A DNA stretch of 64,000 bases from a virus: positions 62,001 to 126,000 of IMG/VR virus record IMGVR_UViG_3300050821_016647; one strand, given 5' to 3'. The position numbers and the translations under genes are program-made. The notes under the pieces were generated by a model. The model was not told where the DNA came from. It searched no databases and saw only the letters and a list, made by a program, of their open reading frames with translations. Of this stretch, positions 1-7,036 are shown piece after piece (position 1 is the first letter of the stretch; each line of letters begins with the position of its first letter).

Positions 1-410
1 CCTGCATCGCACGCTGCGCAGCCTCCAGCTGGTCTTGGCTCGCTGGGGGCTGGCGGCGGGACTACGACAGGCGGAGCAGCCGGTGGCTCTTGGATGGCAC
101 GACCATTCGAGACGGGCACTACCACCACGCCACCACCATGGCTCGATCCGACAGTGACGCTCGGAGCTGATGTTGGAGCGATCATGGTCGCGCCCGGGTT
201 CGCCTTCAGGAAGGCCGCGTTGTCGGCCATGATCTTTTCTCCCTTCTCTTCGATCTCGGCAGCGAGACCTTTCAGGAGAAGAACAACGCACTTGATCGAG
301 CACGCATCCGCACGAACGGTCTCTCCCCATCCTCCTGCGACGGTGACGCCGCCATTGAAATCGTCGACCAGGTGCTGACACACGTCACACGTCACTACGA
401 GCTTTCTCAT
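1..410 (-). CDS. Partial Cys-containing protein with Pro/Val-rich tail
   Basis: The reading frame opens with ATG at 410 and is still open at the left edge, so the C-terminus is missing. The visible 136 residues start with a CDVC pair at residues 8-11 and further Cys residues at about 38 and 42, which could bind a metal. They continue into an Ala/Pro/Val-rich, probably disordered segment and a second Cys pair (CAAC) at the edge. The ATG overlaps the stop of the upstream gene (ATGA), so the two are likely co-translated. Function is not recognised. Confidence 0.7.
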   Translation of the reverse strand, partial: MRKLVVTCDVCQHLVDDFNGGVTVAGGWGETVRADACSIKCVVLLLKGLAAEIEEKGEKIMADNAAFLKANPGATMIAPTSAPSVTVGSSHGGGVVVVPVSNGRAIQEPPAAPPVVVPPPAPSEPRPAGGCAACDA

Positions 411-613
411 CGTTCAAATCCTCCCGCTTTGAGCGCGGCCTCGGCCAGCTCTCGCGTTTTGTAGTAGTTGCTTTCGCGCGAGTAAGGCCCGCACGAGCAG
501 TATGTCCCGATGTAGTGGCCGGCCGGCGACCGGTACACATCGAGCTTCGGCGTCACGCCGCAGTCGCCACACGTAGCCGCAAAGCCCGTCGCGATGGTCT
601 CTCCGGGAATCAT
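407..613 (-). CDS. Small Cys-rich protein, CGDCG / CSCGPY motifs
   Basis: 68 residues. Cys pairs CGDCG near residue 15 and CSCG near residue 38 look like a small zinc ribbon, and the C-terminus is a charged helix. The start ATG at 613 overlaps the upstream stop, and the stop overlaps the downstream start, the coupling seen across this operon. A longer frame extends upstream to 736, but that part is a shadow of the next gene. Function unknown. Confidence 0.75.
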   Translation of the reverse strand: MIPGETIATGFAATCGDCGVTPKLDVYRSPAGHYIGTYCSCGPYSRESNYYKTRELAEAALKAGGFER

Positions 614-780
614 CGACCGATCTTCGACTTCAGCTTCGCGCGCTCCCGGCGCAGGCGCTTCTTCGTGAGCCGCCGGTAATAGAGGTGCTCGTTGTACGGG
701 CGGCCTCGAATCCAAACGCGAAATCCGCCTCGCCATTCGGCGCTCCCACGTGATTTGTTCGGCCTCGTTCCCGCAATCAT
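610..780 (-). CDS. Short basic protein
   Basis: 56 residues (ATG at 780, TGA at 612-610), overlapping its neighbours by ATGA on both sides, which is the main support for its reality. The second half is strongly basic (RRLTKKRLRRERAK, then SKIGR), so RNA or DNA binding is possible. No family recognised. Confidence 0.65.
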   Translation of the reverse strand: MIAGTRPNKSRGSAEWRGGFRVWIRGRPYNEHLYYRRLTKKRLRRERAKLKSKIGR

Positions 781-1016
781 AGACACCTCCTCATCACCTT
801 CCCGAATACCCTCATCGCCGTCGATGGACGACTCTTGAGCGAGATCACTCGACGTAGCGTCTCGATATCCTCATCGAGACGCCGCGCGAGCTCTCCTATC
901 GACATACTTCCGCGACCGTCGCAGCACGGGCACCGAACGGCTAGGTCATAGCCCTCACGAGAGCGTAGGACCCAGCCGAGGTTGCACAGCTCGCACTGAA
1001 ACGGTCGCGCGGTCAC
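777..1016 (-). CDS. Zinc-ribbon protein, CELC / CPCC type (paralogue of the gene ending at 6629)
   Basis: 79 residues from a GTG start that overlaps the stop of the H1-like gene (GTGA). A four-Cys ribbon (CELCN at residues 8-12, CPCC at 29-32, followed by GRG) precedes a conserved helical part (GELARRLDED, then ETLRR). The gene at 6629-7036 has the same order of motifs and the same ending (KVxxRCL), so the two are paralogues. The CxxCxG-like spacing recalls DnaJ-type zinc fingers. Function unknown; nucleic-acid or protein binding is an inference. Confidence 0.75.
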   Translation of the reverse strand: MTARPFQCELCNLGWVLRSREGYDLAVRCPCCDGRGSMSIGELARRLDEDIETLRRVISLKSRPSTAMRVFGKVMRRCL

Positions 1017-1690
1017 GCCTCGGCGGAGGTTGCCGCCGAGGCCGCGCCGTTCGACTCGATGTGCTTGTCGAGGGCCGCGAGCGCCTTCTTCTTGCTCTTC
1101 TTCGGCGCCTTCGACTTCGCTGCACCGTTCGACTTGGCCTTCGCCTTGGCCGGCTTCGCTTTGGCCTTCGCGGGCTTTGCCTTCTTCGGCGCAGCCTTCG
1201 CCTTGGCCTTCGCCTTCGCGGGCTTCGACTTGGCCTTTGGCGCAGCCTTTTTCGCAGGCTTCGCAGCGCTCTTGACCGCGCCGACGGTGTACTCGGTCGC
1301 GCGCTTGTTGCCCTGCTTCTTGAGGCCGAGCTTGTCGAGCGCGTACTGGAGTGGCTTCATCCACTCGCGCTTGTCGATGGCGAGCGCAGCCCTGACGGCC
1401 TCGGCGCGCATGGGGACGCCTGCCTGCTTCACGTAAGCGACGATCTTGCCGGCCATCTCCACGATGTCCTCTTCGGATCGCCGCGCGAGTCGGCCTGACT
1501 TGGCCTTGGCTGGGCCCGGCGGGCGACCACGGCGGGGAGCGCCATTGGTAGCAGTCGCTGCGGTGAGCGACGTCGACTTGCCATACCGGTCGCCAATGAG
1601 GTCTTCGAGCGAACACTCGCGAATGGCGAGCATGACGCTCGCGGCGAACTCGGCTGAGGCTGCTGCGATCTTTTCACGAAGCTGTTCCAT
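1013..1690 (-). CDS. Histone H1-like DNA-binding protein with AT-hook
   Basis: 225 residues from the ATG at 1690, preceded by GGAG; an upstream ATG at 1750 lacks such a site. An N-terminal helical region is followed by an AT-hook (RRGRPPGP), then a winged-helix-like domain of about 70 residues, then a long tail of Lys, Ala and Pro in PAKAK-type repeats like eukaryotic H1. Such lysine-rich tails are common in Myxococcota and related bacteria. Likely role: compaction or regulation of phage or host DNA. The tail also creates long spurious ORFs on the opposite strand. Confidence 0.8.
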   Translation of the reverse strand: MEQLREKIAAASAEFAASVMLAIRECSLEDLIGDRYGKSTSLTAATATNGAPRRGRPPGPAKAKSGRLARRSEEDIVEMAGKIVAYVKQAGVPMRAEAVRAALAIDKREWMKPLQYALDKLGLKKQGNKRATEYTVGAVKSAAKPAKKAAPKAKSKPAKAKAKAKAAPKKAKPAKAKAKPAKAKAKSNGAAKSKAPKKSKKKALAALDKHIESNGAASAATSAEA

Positions 1691-1762
1691 GAGTCTTCTC
1701 CTTTTTTGTGGGTCGGCCCCCGTCATAATAACGTGAACCTGGTTATGCAAGAGCTGAAGTGA

Positions 1763-2020
1763 TTATTTCCAGATAACCGGGCGATTTGTTTCCCGATCGA
1801 ACCTCCAAACCTGATTACGATCTCCGTACTTCGGAAATCCGACGAATCCAGGTTGGCCGCGCCAGACCCAGACCATGTCGCGGTGTTGCAGCTCGGCAAT
1901 CACGGAGCGTCCCTGACTCTCTTCGAGATCAAAGAGCTTCGTGAGCTCATTGAGCAGATGGGCAAAGTGGATGTCCACGAGCGTGTGGTGCGGCTCTACC
2001 GGAACGTGCGGATTGATCAT
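1763..2020 (-). CDS. Hypothetical protein
   Basis: 85 residues from the ATG at 2020, which overlaps the stop of the upstream gene (ATGA). The C-terminal half is rich in Trp, Gly, Arg and Phe and looks like a small beta domain (MVWVWRGQPGF). About 70 bases separate it from the H1-like gene downstream. No recognised family. Confidence 0.7.
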   Translation of the reverse strand: MINPHVPVEPHHTLVDIHFAHLLNELTKLFDLEESQGRSVIAELQHRDMVWVWRGQPGFVGFPKYGDRNQVWRFDRETNRPVIWK

Positions 2021-2583
2021 TTCACAAACTCCGCGAGTTTCCTCTTGAGATCTTTGTGACGAAACCCGCGAGCCAATAGAAGCGCGCAGCACGTACGGTA
2101 CGTCTGCTCCAATGTATGGTCGCCGAGCTTGTCGAGAGCTTCAATTCCAAACTTCAACTCTCGAGCTCCTTGCAGCGGCAGCTCCCGATTCGCTTTGAAC
2201 GAGTCACGCTCAAGGCAGGCTTTTGTCAGGTCTGTTCTAGCCTGCTGGAGCGCGCTCCTGAGCTCATCACACTCCCGAACGAGCAACTTGATACCTTCGT
2301 CCGTCGTATCCCAGACAAAGATCCTTGCGCGGTTCAGAACGTCTTCGCAGCGCCGAACCTCGCTTCTGAAGTAGTCCATCGAGTCTGCCTCGCCGGCAAG
2401 CTCACGCTTGGACCGAGGTCGATCCGGATACTTCTTCTTCAACCGCTCAGCACATTCAGACGAACAAGCGATCCATCGCGTGTACGCTCGCCCTTCCTTC
2501 GCTTCCGGTTCTGCAATCCATCCAGCTGGCGGATTCGGAGAATTCACTCCGCGGTGACAATCGTCGCAGACCCATCCGTTCAT
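2017..2583 (-). CDS. Treble-clef-like zinc finger plus coiled coil
   Basis: 188 residues; ATG at 2583 overlaps the preceding stop. The N-terminus has CDDCH (6-10), then PPAGW, then CSSEC, the C-x2-C...C-x3-C layout of a small treble-clef finger. A shorter version of the same pattern (CDAC, PPKGW, CSKDC) starts the gene at 4227-4604. The rest is highly charged helix predicted to form a coiled coil. Role unknown; a protein or nucleic-acid scaffold is possible. Confidence 0.75.
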   Translation of the reverse strand: MNGWVCDDCHRGVNSPNPPAGWIAEPEAKEGRAYTRWIACSSECAERLKKKYPDRPRSKRELAGEADSMDYFRSEVRRCEDVLNRARIFVWDTTDEGIKLLVRECDELRSALQQARTDLTKACLERDSFKANRELPLQGARELKFGIEALDKLGDHTLEQTYRTCCALLLARGFRHKDLKRKLAEFVK

Positions 2584-2945
2584 CGCTGCCTCTTTCCAGT
2601 AACCTTTTGCAACTTCTTCTTGAAGCGAGCGGTCTCTCCCCACGCAACCTGCTGTTCTTTCTCCGCCTTGTCGGCTCGCTCGTGCAGTTGCGCCGTGATG
2701 GTCTTGTTGCGCTCGACCTCGCGGTCGTATTCGCGCTTCAGGTAGCGAGCCTCCGACTCCGCAACCAGCGCACGGAGCTCGGCAGCGTAGCGTTTCGCCT
2801 TCTCGGTTGAGATGAACGCGCCAGGCTCCCACGGACACGGGATGTTCCAGAGGCTGTTACTGGTCCCCAAACTCGACGGCTTGTCTCCGAGCGGGCGTGC
2901 CGAAGAGATGCGCGCGTCCATGTCGTCCTGGCTCAAGATTTCCAT
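2580..2945 (-). CDS. Coiled-coil protein
   Basis: 121 residues. After a 45-residue N-terminus, the protein is an almost continuous charged alpha-helix (Glu, Lys, Arg, Ala with heptad-like spacing), ending in a basic tip. It is coupled by ATGA to the zinc-finger/coiled-coil gene downstream, so the two may interact. No family recognised. Confidence 0.75.
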   Translation of the reverse strand: MEILSQDDMDARISSARPLGDKPSSLGTSNSLWNIPCPWEPGAFISTEKAKRYAAELRALVAESEARYLKREYDREVERNKTITAQLHERADKAEKEQQVAWGETARFKKKLQKVTGKRQR

Positions 2946-2951
2946 CCCTTT

Positions 2952-3476
2952 CTAGGCCCCAAGAATTTCCTTCATCTTCAGCTCGCCGACGGCCTTGCGA
3001 ATCTTCGCAATGTCGCCCTCGAGCTTGCGAGTCGAAGCCCGCGACGCATCGAGGTCGGTCCTGGCGCTGTCGCGAGCACGTTGCATTCGCTCCAGCTCGT
3101 CCTTCATGATCATGTCCAACTTTTTGGCTTCCTCGAGCCCCTTCATTGCCTTGGTCATTTCGCTTACTGCGGTCACGGCCGCCTGCTTATTTGCCCGCAC
3201 GTCCACGGCAGCTTTGGCAAGGGCGCTATCCTCGTCGAGCTGCATAACGAACTTCGTCAACGTGCTCGGCTTGTAGACCGTGTACTGAATTGGACTGTAT
3301 CGGTTCTGCTCGTCCGGGGGCTTCTGTTCGTTGCACGGAAGATGCATCGTCTCCTGGTAGAAAGCGACGACAGCCCACCCCTCCTGACTCAGAAGGTCGA
3401 CTTGATTTTCACAGACAACTCGTGTCAGCCCGTCCAACGGCTTGTCGAACACTACGGATCCTTCGGGTGTTTTCAT
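2952..3476 (-). CDS. Coiled-coil protein with small N-terminal domain
   Basis: 174 residues. The first 80 residues resemble a small alpha/beta domain (VVFDKPLDGLTRVVCENQV), and the rest is a long coiled coil. The start follows a clear AGGAGG site. It begins the set of three consecutive coiled-coil genes (3476 down to 2017). Function unknown. Confidence 0.75.
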   Translation of the reverse strand: MKTPEGSVVFDKPLDGLTRVVCENQVDLLSQEGWAVVAFYQETMHLPCNEQKPPDEQNRYSPIQYTVYKPSTLTKFVMQLDEDSALAKAAVDVRANKQAAVTAVSEMTKAMKGLEEAKKLDMIMKDELERMQRARDSARTDLDASRASTRKLEGDIAKIRKAVGELKMKEILGA

Positions 3477-3631
3477 CGTTTCCTCCTTAGTCGTCTACGA
3501 AACCCTCAGGCGGCGGTCCCGTTCTCCGGTCGAGAGAGAAACGGGACCGAGAGGCAGGTCACGCTCGCAGACTTGGCACGCAAGCGCCGTTCGCCTCTTA
3601 CCCAGGTGTCAAAGGGTTTCCGCCGGAATCA
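3477..3631. other. Gap of about 150 bases with no secure gene
   Basis: On the minus strand this gap holds a short open frame with a CQVCERDLPLG zinc-finger-like stretch, but it has no ATG, GTG or TTG in a good position and ends at a TAG just before the AGGAGG of the gene starting at 3476. It may be a gene with a rare CTG start or one truncated by a frame error. Confidence 0.3.
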
Positions 3632-4030
3632 TCAGTACCGCCTGCCCCGCGTCTGCTCGCGATGAATCTCTTCGATGGCTTTGGGGACTGATTCTTTCAC
3701 GGCCCGCGCGATCTCGTTTTGAACCTCGACCAACACTTTGGCTTCGATCTCGGGCAAAACCTCCTTGACCTTAGCGACGATGCGCGCGTGCATTCCGCTC
3801 GTTTGCAGAGCCTCCACGATAGCGGGCCGCATCGCTTCAGCAATCAGGTGTGTATCCCACTGAACCGACTCGATGAGCTTGTCGGCGAGCTTCTGCCGGT
3901 ACTCCGGCGAGGCGTCCGTCCACGCCTGCCGAATGAGCTGGGCGAGACCCTGCGAGCCGGCGATCTCGCGCGTGAGCTCGACGATGCGCGAGGCGGCCTG
4001 TTGCTCTTGCGTGGGGTAGTTGTTGTTCAT
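3632..4030 (-). CDS. Alpha-helical hypothetical protein
   Basis: 132 residues, almost entirely helical, with regularly spaced Ala, Val, Ile and Glu. The start ATG overlaps the stop of the Acb2-like gene. No motif recognised. Confidence 0.75.
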   Translation of the reverse strand: MNNNYPTQEQQAASRIVELTREIAGSQGLAQLIRQAWTDASPEYRQKLADKLIESVQWDTHLIAEAMRPAIVEALQTSGMHARIVAKVKEVLPEIEAKVLVEVQNEIARAVKESVPKAIEEIHREQTRGRRY

Positions 4031-4230
4031 TCGGGCAGCGCCGCGCGCACGGCGGCGTCCTTTCCTTCGAGGAGCTTACGCAACGCGACCGTGCGCTCGG
4101 CGTTCCGTGGCAGCGTCTGCACGAGATGCTCAGCGAGATCTGCGAACGGCTTGGAAACCGCTCGCAGCTTATCGTCCAGGTGCGTGTACGAGAAGAACCT
4201 CATGATGGGGTCGATGTTCGGGGTGTTCAT
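4027..4230 (-). CDS. Acb2/Tad1-hairpin-like protein, candidate anti-CBASS cyclic-nucleotide sponge
   Basis: 67 residues forming two predicted helices (about 20-40 and 44-64). The pattern RFFSYTHL, then SKPFADLA, then TLPRNAERTVALRKLLEGKD matches what I know of the Acb2/Tad1 hairpin family (formerly DUF7681). In that family an aromatic-rich N-terminus, a helix, a Pro turn and a second helix with xTxALxxL build the hexamer. Acb2 proteins sequester cyclic di- and trinucleotides made by CBASS and related immune systems. The gene is within a run of small genes and coupled by ATGA on both sides. The assignment is by eye; ligand-binding residues cannot be confirmed here. Confidence 0.6.
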   Translation of the reverse strand: MNTPNIDPIMRFFSYTHLDDKLRAVSKPFADLAEHLVQTLPRNAERTVALRKLLEGKDAAVRAALPE

Positions 4231-4604
4231 TTTCCCTCCAATTGCTGTTGTCGCAGCCGCGCGTTGTGAATCTGTCGCTCGAACTCGATAATCTTCTCAG
4301 CGAGCTCCTGAAGCTCTTCATGCAGGTGTTGAGGGCATCTGTTGGCTCTAAGCGCAAATGCGCCACACGTCACGTGCTCACCGTTTTCCGAATCCGATTG
4401 GAATCTCGCCGTACAGCTCGTAGTCAGTCGACCAGCGCGTTCCTCGCGCTTGTACTGCGCGCAGTCCTTAGAACACGCGACGCCATCGGGACCGTCACCG
4501 GTTTGGTCTCCAACCCAGATGAACGACCATCCCTTTGGGGGATTCACGGACGCCGACTCGGCCTTCTTGCCACACGCGTCGCAGGTAAAGACGGCGCTCA
4601 TCAT
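4227..4604 (-). CDS. Zinc-finger protein (CDAC...PPKGW...CSKDC)
   Basis: 125 residues. It opens with two consecutive ATG codons (4604 and 4601), either of which could serve. The N-terminal finger shares the CxxC, PPxGW, aCSxxC order with the gene at 2017-2583. A second Cys/His group lies in the middle (TCGAF, then CPQH), and the C-terminus is a coiled coil. It lies directly upstream of the Acb2-like gene. Function unknown. Confidence 0.75.
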   Translation of the reverse strand: MMSAVFTCDACGKKAESASVNPPKGWSFIWVGDQTGDGPDGVACSKDCAQYKREERAGRLTTSCTARFQSDSENGEHVTCGAFALRANRCPQHLHEELQELAEKIIEFERQIHNARLRQQQLEGK

Positions 4605-4843
4605 GCCTCTTCCTTCTTTTTCACGTCCGCTGGCAGGTACTTCATCGTGTGGCTCGCCGCCGCGCGCCAGTCGCCAGGGGCCACCTCGGTAAGCCGCGTG
4701 ACCCAGAGCTCTTTCTCGAAGATCTCCGAGATGCGCAGTGGCACGCCGTCCCAGAACTTGGAAGTGAGAACGTCACCCTTCTTGAAGCCGAGCCGGACAC
4801 AGGCTTGCACAGCGGTCTCGAGGGGGACGGAGGAGGTTTTCAT
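4601..4843 (-). CDS. Hypothetical protein
   Basis: 80 residues. The ATG at 4843 overlaps the stop of the next gene upstream (ATGA) and follows GGAGG. Small alpha/beta composition (LGFKKGDVLTSKFWDGVPLR). No family recognised. Confidence 0.7.
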   Translation of the reverse strand: MKTSSVPLETAVQACVRLGFKKGDVLTSKFWDGVPLRISEIFEKELWVTRLTEVAPGDWRAAASHTMKYLPADVKKKEEA

Positions 4844-5022
4844 GTCTCGTCTCCGAGGTCCACCGTGTTGAGTTTGTCGCGCAACAATTCGCCAAGCCGC
4901 TCGACCGCCTCGGTGGGCGTACATTCATCCGAAACAAACATGGGCACCGAAAGCGTGTGCGGCGTTTTGTTGATCTGGTCTTCAGAGACTGAGACCGGGA
5001 TGGAGACGTAGAGAAACTTCAC
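4840..5022 (-). CDS. Hypothetical protein
   Basis: 60 residues from a GTG at 5022 overlapping the upstream stop (GTGA); an ATG at 5058 would make a longer product but lies inside the neighbour. It begins with a beta-strand-like stretch (KFLYVSIPVSV) and ends in a helix. Function unknown. Confidence 0.65.
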   Translation of the reverse strand: MKFLYVSIPVSVSEDQINKTPHTLSVPMFVSDECTPTEAVERLGELLRDKLNTVDLGDET

Positions 5023-5336
5023 TTGAGCCTCTCTACAGAAACTCGATACCAACCCCATTCGCCGGGCGAACCGATCTTCGCGCTGTACTCCCAGATGTCG
5101 CCGGCTGCATCAAGCGCCCATCTCGTGCCTTCTGGGTCGATAGCGATCTGAACGAACTTCGCCACGCCCGGCGGGCCCGCGTGCTCGTATGCCGTCTTGC
5201 GCTCTGCGTGCGTCGGAACGGTTGTTTCACGAGTGCCAGGAACCTCCTGGCGTGCGTTGCAGCACGCCCATCCTGGCGCCTGTCCGCAATAGGGACACCC
5301 AACAGAGACGTACGGAGGCACGGTTACAGTCGTCAT
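5019..5336 (-). CDS. Phage zinc-finger protein (CPYCGxxPGxxC type)
   Basis: 105 residues. The N-terminus carries CPYCGQAPGWAC followed by THAERKTAY, the CxxCxxxPGxxC...HxxR arrangement of a small zinc finger frequent in phage proteins. The second half is a beta-rich domain (RWALDAAGDIWEY, then WGWYRV). Coupled to its neighbours by ATGA overlaps. DNA binding is inferred from family resemblance only. Confidence 0.75.
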   Translation of the reverse strand: MTTVTVPPYVSVGCPYCGQAPGWACCNARQEVPGTRETTVPTHAERKTAYEHAGPPGVAKFVQIAIDPEGTRWALDAAGDIWEYSAKIGSPGEWGWYRVSVERLK

Positions 5337-5773
5337 GTCGGCAGCACCCAGCGTCGCTTCTCGACGCTCCAGATAGCTTCTTGTCCGAGTCGATTGAGGT
5401 CAGGTCCAGCGTCTGGATCGTTCTTGTCGCAACTCCGGTAGCCGACCTTGGCACGTTTCGAGTACCAGCCGAACTCGACGCACTCCGCGACGCCCGGCCA
5501 GATGCCAGTCCACGGCAGAGGGCCGCCGACTTCGGCGAATGCCTCTTCGAGCTTCTTGTACATCGCTTCCGTGGGGCCGCCCTTGTAGATATCCGGGTGC
5601 TCCTGCTTGAGCCGCTCGCGCGACATCTCGTTCACTTCATACACGCACCCGCACGACATCGCCTGATGACCACAGAGCGGGCAACGCTCGACGTCGCAGT
5701 TGCCCTTATGCATCTCGCCTGGCTTCGCTTTGCAGTCATGGCAATTGCGCTTGGTGAGATAGTCGTGTTTCAC
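5333..5773 (-). CDS. Conserved phage Cys-rich protein
   Basis: 146 residues. The Cys-rich N-terminus (CHDCKAKPGEMH, then CDVERCPLCG, then CGC) is a layout I recognise from phage and actinobacterial hypothetical proteins with two zinc sites. The C-terminal 80 residues contain GIWPGVAECVEFGWYS. No biochemical role is known to me. Confidence 0.75.
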   Translation of the reverse strand: MKHDYLTKRNCHDCKAKPGEMHKGNCDVERCPLCGHQAMSCGCVYEVNEMSRERLKQEHPDIYKGGPTEAMYKKLEEAFAEVGGPLPWTGIWPGVAECVEFGWYSKRAKVGYRSCDKNDPDAGPDLNRLGQEAIWSVEKRRWVLPT

Positions 5774-5997
5774 GATCCACCTCCAATCGCGAACCCTTCG
5801 GGCTCGGTGATGATGCGCGGTTCCTTGGCGTTCAACTCGAGCCGAAACACCTGAGCTCGAGGAGTTCCAATCGACCCGTCGTTCTCGATAATAAGCTCGA
5901 TCGCCTGCCCCTTGGACTCGGCAAGCGCAAACGCTTGCCCCGGAGCAAAGTCTTCGAGCACGTCGACGTCGTCCCAGTAGAATAGCTTGAGTCTCAT
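5770..5997 (-). CDS. Hypothetical protein
   Basis: 75 residues from an ATG at 5997 overlapping the upstream stop. Starts MRLKLFYWDDVDVL and continues as a small alpha/beta protein. Function unknown. Confidence 0.7.
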   Translation of the reverse strand: MRLKLFYWDDVDVLEDFAPGQAFALAESKGQAIELIIENDGSIGTPRAQVFRLELNAKEPRIITEPEGFAIGGGS

Positions 5998-6218
5998 TCC
6001 GGCACCTTCGTTCGGTCGGCTAGCGCATCTCTGATGGCGCCGTCCGTAATCGACAAGCACAGCAAGCAAACCGGCGGCTCAACATCCTTACCGTCGATCC
6101 CGGCTGCAACACCGTGAACAAAAGCTAGCGTTACCGCTGAGCGGGCCTTGATATCGGGAGCAAGTCCGTTGTCGAGCAACAGCTGTTCTACGATGTCACA
6201 TAGAACGCAGGCGCTCAT
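5994..6218 (-). CDS. Small Cys-rich protein
   Basis: 74 residues with CVLC at residues 4-7 and CLLC near residue 51, a possible single zinc site. Coupled by ATGA overlaps to genes on both sides. Function unknown. Confidence 0.7.
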   Translation of the reverse strand: MSACVLCDIVEQLLLDNGLAPDIKARSAVTLAFVHGVAAGIDGKDVEPPVCLLCLSITDGAIRDALADRTKVPE

Positions 6219-6430
6219 CGCTCGAACGGCTTTCGTCCAAGATTCGATAGCCTCTGTACGATCTCGAGCATCTCGACCGCTCGCGATAGCGAGGCCGGAT
6301 CGCCGGTGACAGTCGTGGTCGTCTCGGTCGTGACCTTACCGTTCGCGTCCGTCGTCGTCACCGTCTTGACCGTTGTCGTTACGGACACGATCTGCACGCG
6401 CGGCTCTTCTTTCGGCGTTTCTTTCGACAT
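6215..6430 (-). CDS. Thr/Val-rich protein
   Basis: 71 residues from an ATG at 6430 preceded by GAGGAGAGGG. The first 45 residues are a beta-like run of alternating Thr and Val, followed by a short helix. This is the first gene after an 80-base untranslated stretch that may contain a promoter. Function unknown. Confidence 0.65.
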   Translation of the reverse strand: MSKETPKEEPRVQIVSVTTTVKTVTTTDANGKVTTETTTTVTGDPASLSRAVEMLEIVQRLSNLGRKPFER

Positions 6431-6483
6431 GACACCCTCTCCTCGCACGCCCTCGACGGCGTTTCTGCGAGCGATCTATCTGT

Positions 6484-6498
6484 ACACGCGCGTATTAC
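6484..6498. promoter_or_regulatory. TAATACGCG-type motif in intergenic gap
   Basis: On the minus strand this reads GTAATACGCGCGTGT, close to GTAATACGCGTGT found at 13738-13750 and 59998-60010, all three between genes. The gap 6431-6509 separates two minus-strand genes, so a leftward promoter or operator is plausible. Purely pattern based. Confidence 0.3.
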
Positions 6499-6509
6499 GG
6501 CGGGTCAAG

Positions 6510-6818
6510 TTATTTTACTAGGTCCGGCTCGCTGGCTTCCATTTCCCAGGGCCTAGGCTCGAAACCGCTAATGCTTACCACGTCACCGTTCTCGTTTACC
6601 CATCTCACCGTCTTACGTACGGGCGGGTTCAGCTCGTCTCTAAGCTCTTTTTCGGCTTCGACTCTGAGCCAGACCTTTCTGAGCCGCCGCGCCGCATCTT
6701 CGAGGTCGGCCGGGATGGGGTCGGCTCCAAGGACCAGGATGAGGCCGGGAGGCCATGTCCCGAACCTGGCGTAGTATCGGGCGGCGATCTTCTTTGTGAA
6801 AGGTCCAGGCTGAGGCAT
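6510..6818 (-). CDS. Hypothetical protein
   Basis: 102 residues from the ATG at 6818. The N-terminus is basic and aromatic (KKIAARYYARFGTWPPG), followed by a charged helix and a short beta part. Its first 190 bases overlap out of frame the 3' end of the zinc-ribbon gene that starts at 7036, an unusually long overlap for this genome. Function unknown. Confidence 0.6.
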   Translation of the reverse strand: MPQPGPFTKKIAARYYARFGTWPPGLILVLGADPIPADLEDAARRLRKVWLRVEAEKELRDELNPPVRKTVRWVNENGDVVSISGFEPRPWEMEASEPDLVK

Positions 6819-7036
6819 CGAGTCACCACCTTGTAGAGGATTCGCTGCGCCGTGCTTCGGCGGTTCCTGAAGAGCATCGTTCGTCGCAGCGTTTCAGGGT
6901 CCTCCTCGAGCAGCCGCGCCAGCTCACCGAACGTCATCCGGCCAGCTCCGTTGCAGCACGGGCATTTCTCTGGCCACTCTTTACTGCCGGGGACCCAGCC
7001 GTTGCCGTTACAGAGCTCGCAGAGGAAGAAGATCAC
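6629..7036 (-). CDS. Zinc-ribbon protein, CELC / CPCC type (paralogue of 777-1016)
   Basis: 135 residues from a GTG at 7036 overlapping the helicase stop (GTGA). The first 75 residues match the paralogue at 777-1016 in motif order (CELCNG, CPCCNG, GELARLLEED, ETLRR, KVVTRCL). The paralogue stops immediately after RCL; here the frame runs on for about 60 low-complexity residues that overlap the next gene. The extension may be read-through of a lost stop, so the real product could end near 6815. Confidence 0.6.
   Translation of the reverse strand: MIFFLCELCNGNGWVPGSKEWPEKCPCCNGAGRMTFGELARLLEEDPETLRRTMLFRNRRSTAQRILYKVVTRCLSLDLSQRRSPPDTTPGSGHGLPASSWSLEPTPSRPTSKMRRGGSERSGSESKPKKSLETS

Noticed and set aside
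1059-1498. Long rightward open frames antisense to the H1-like gene
   Set aside because: They arise because the Lys/Ala/Pro repeats (AAG, GCC) leave the opposite strand free of stops; the translations are low-complexity Ala/Phe/Leu repeats without ribosome sites.
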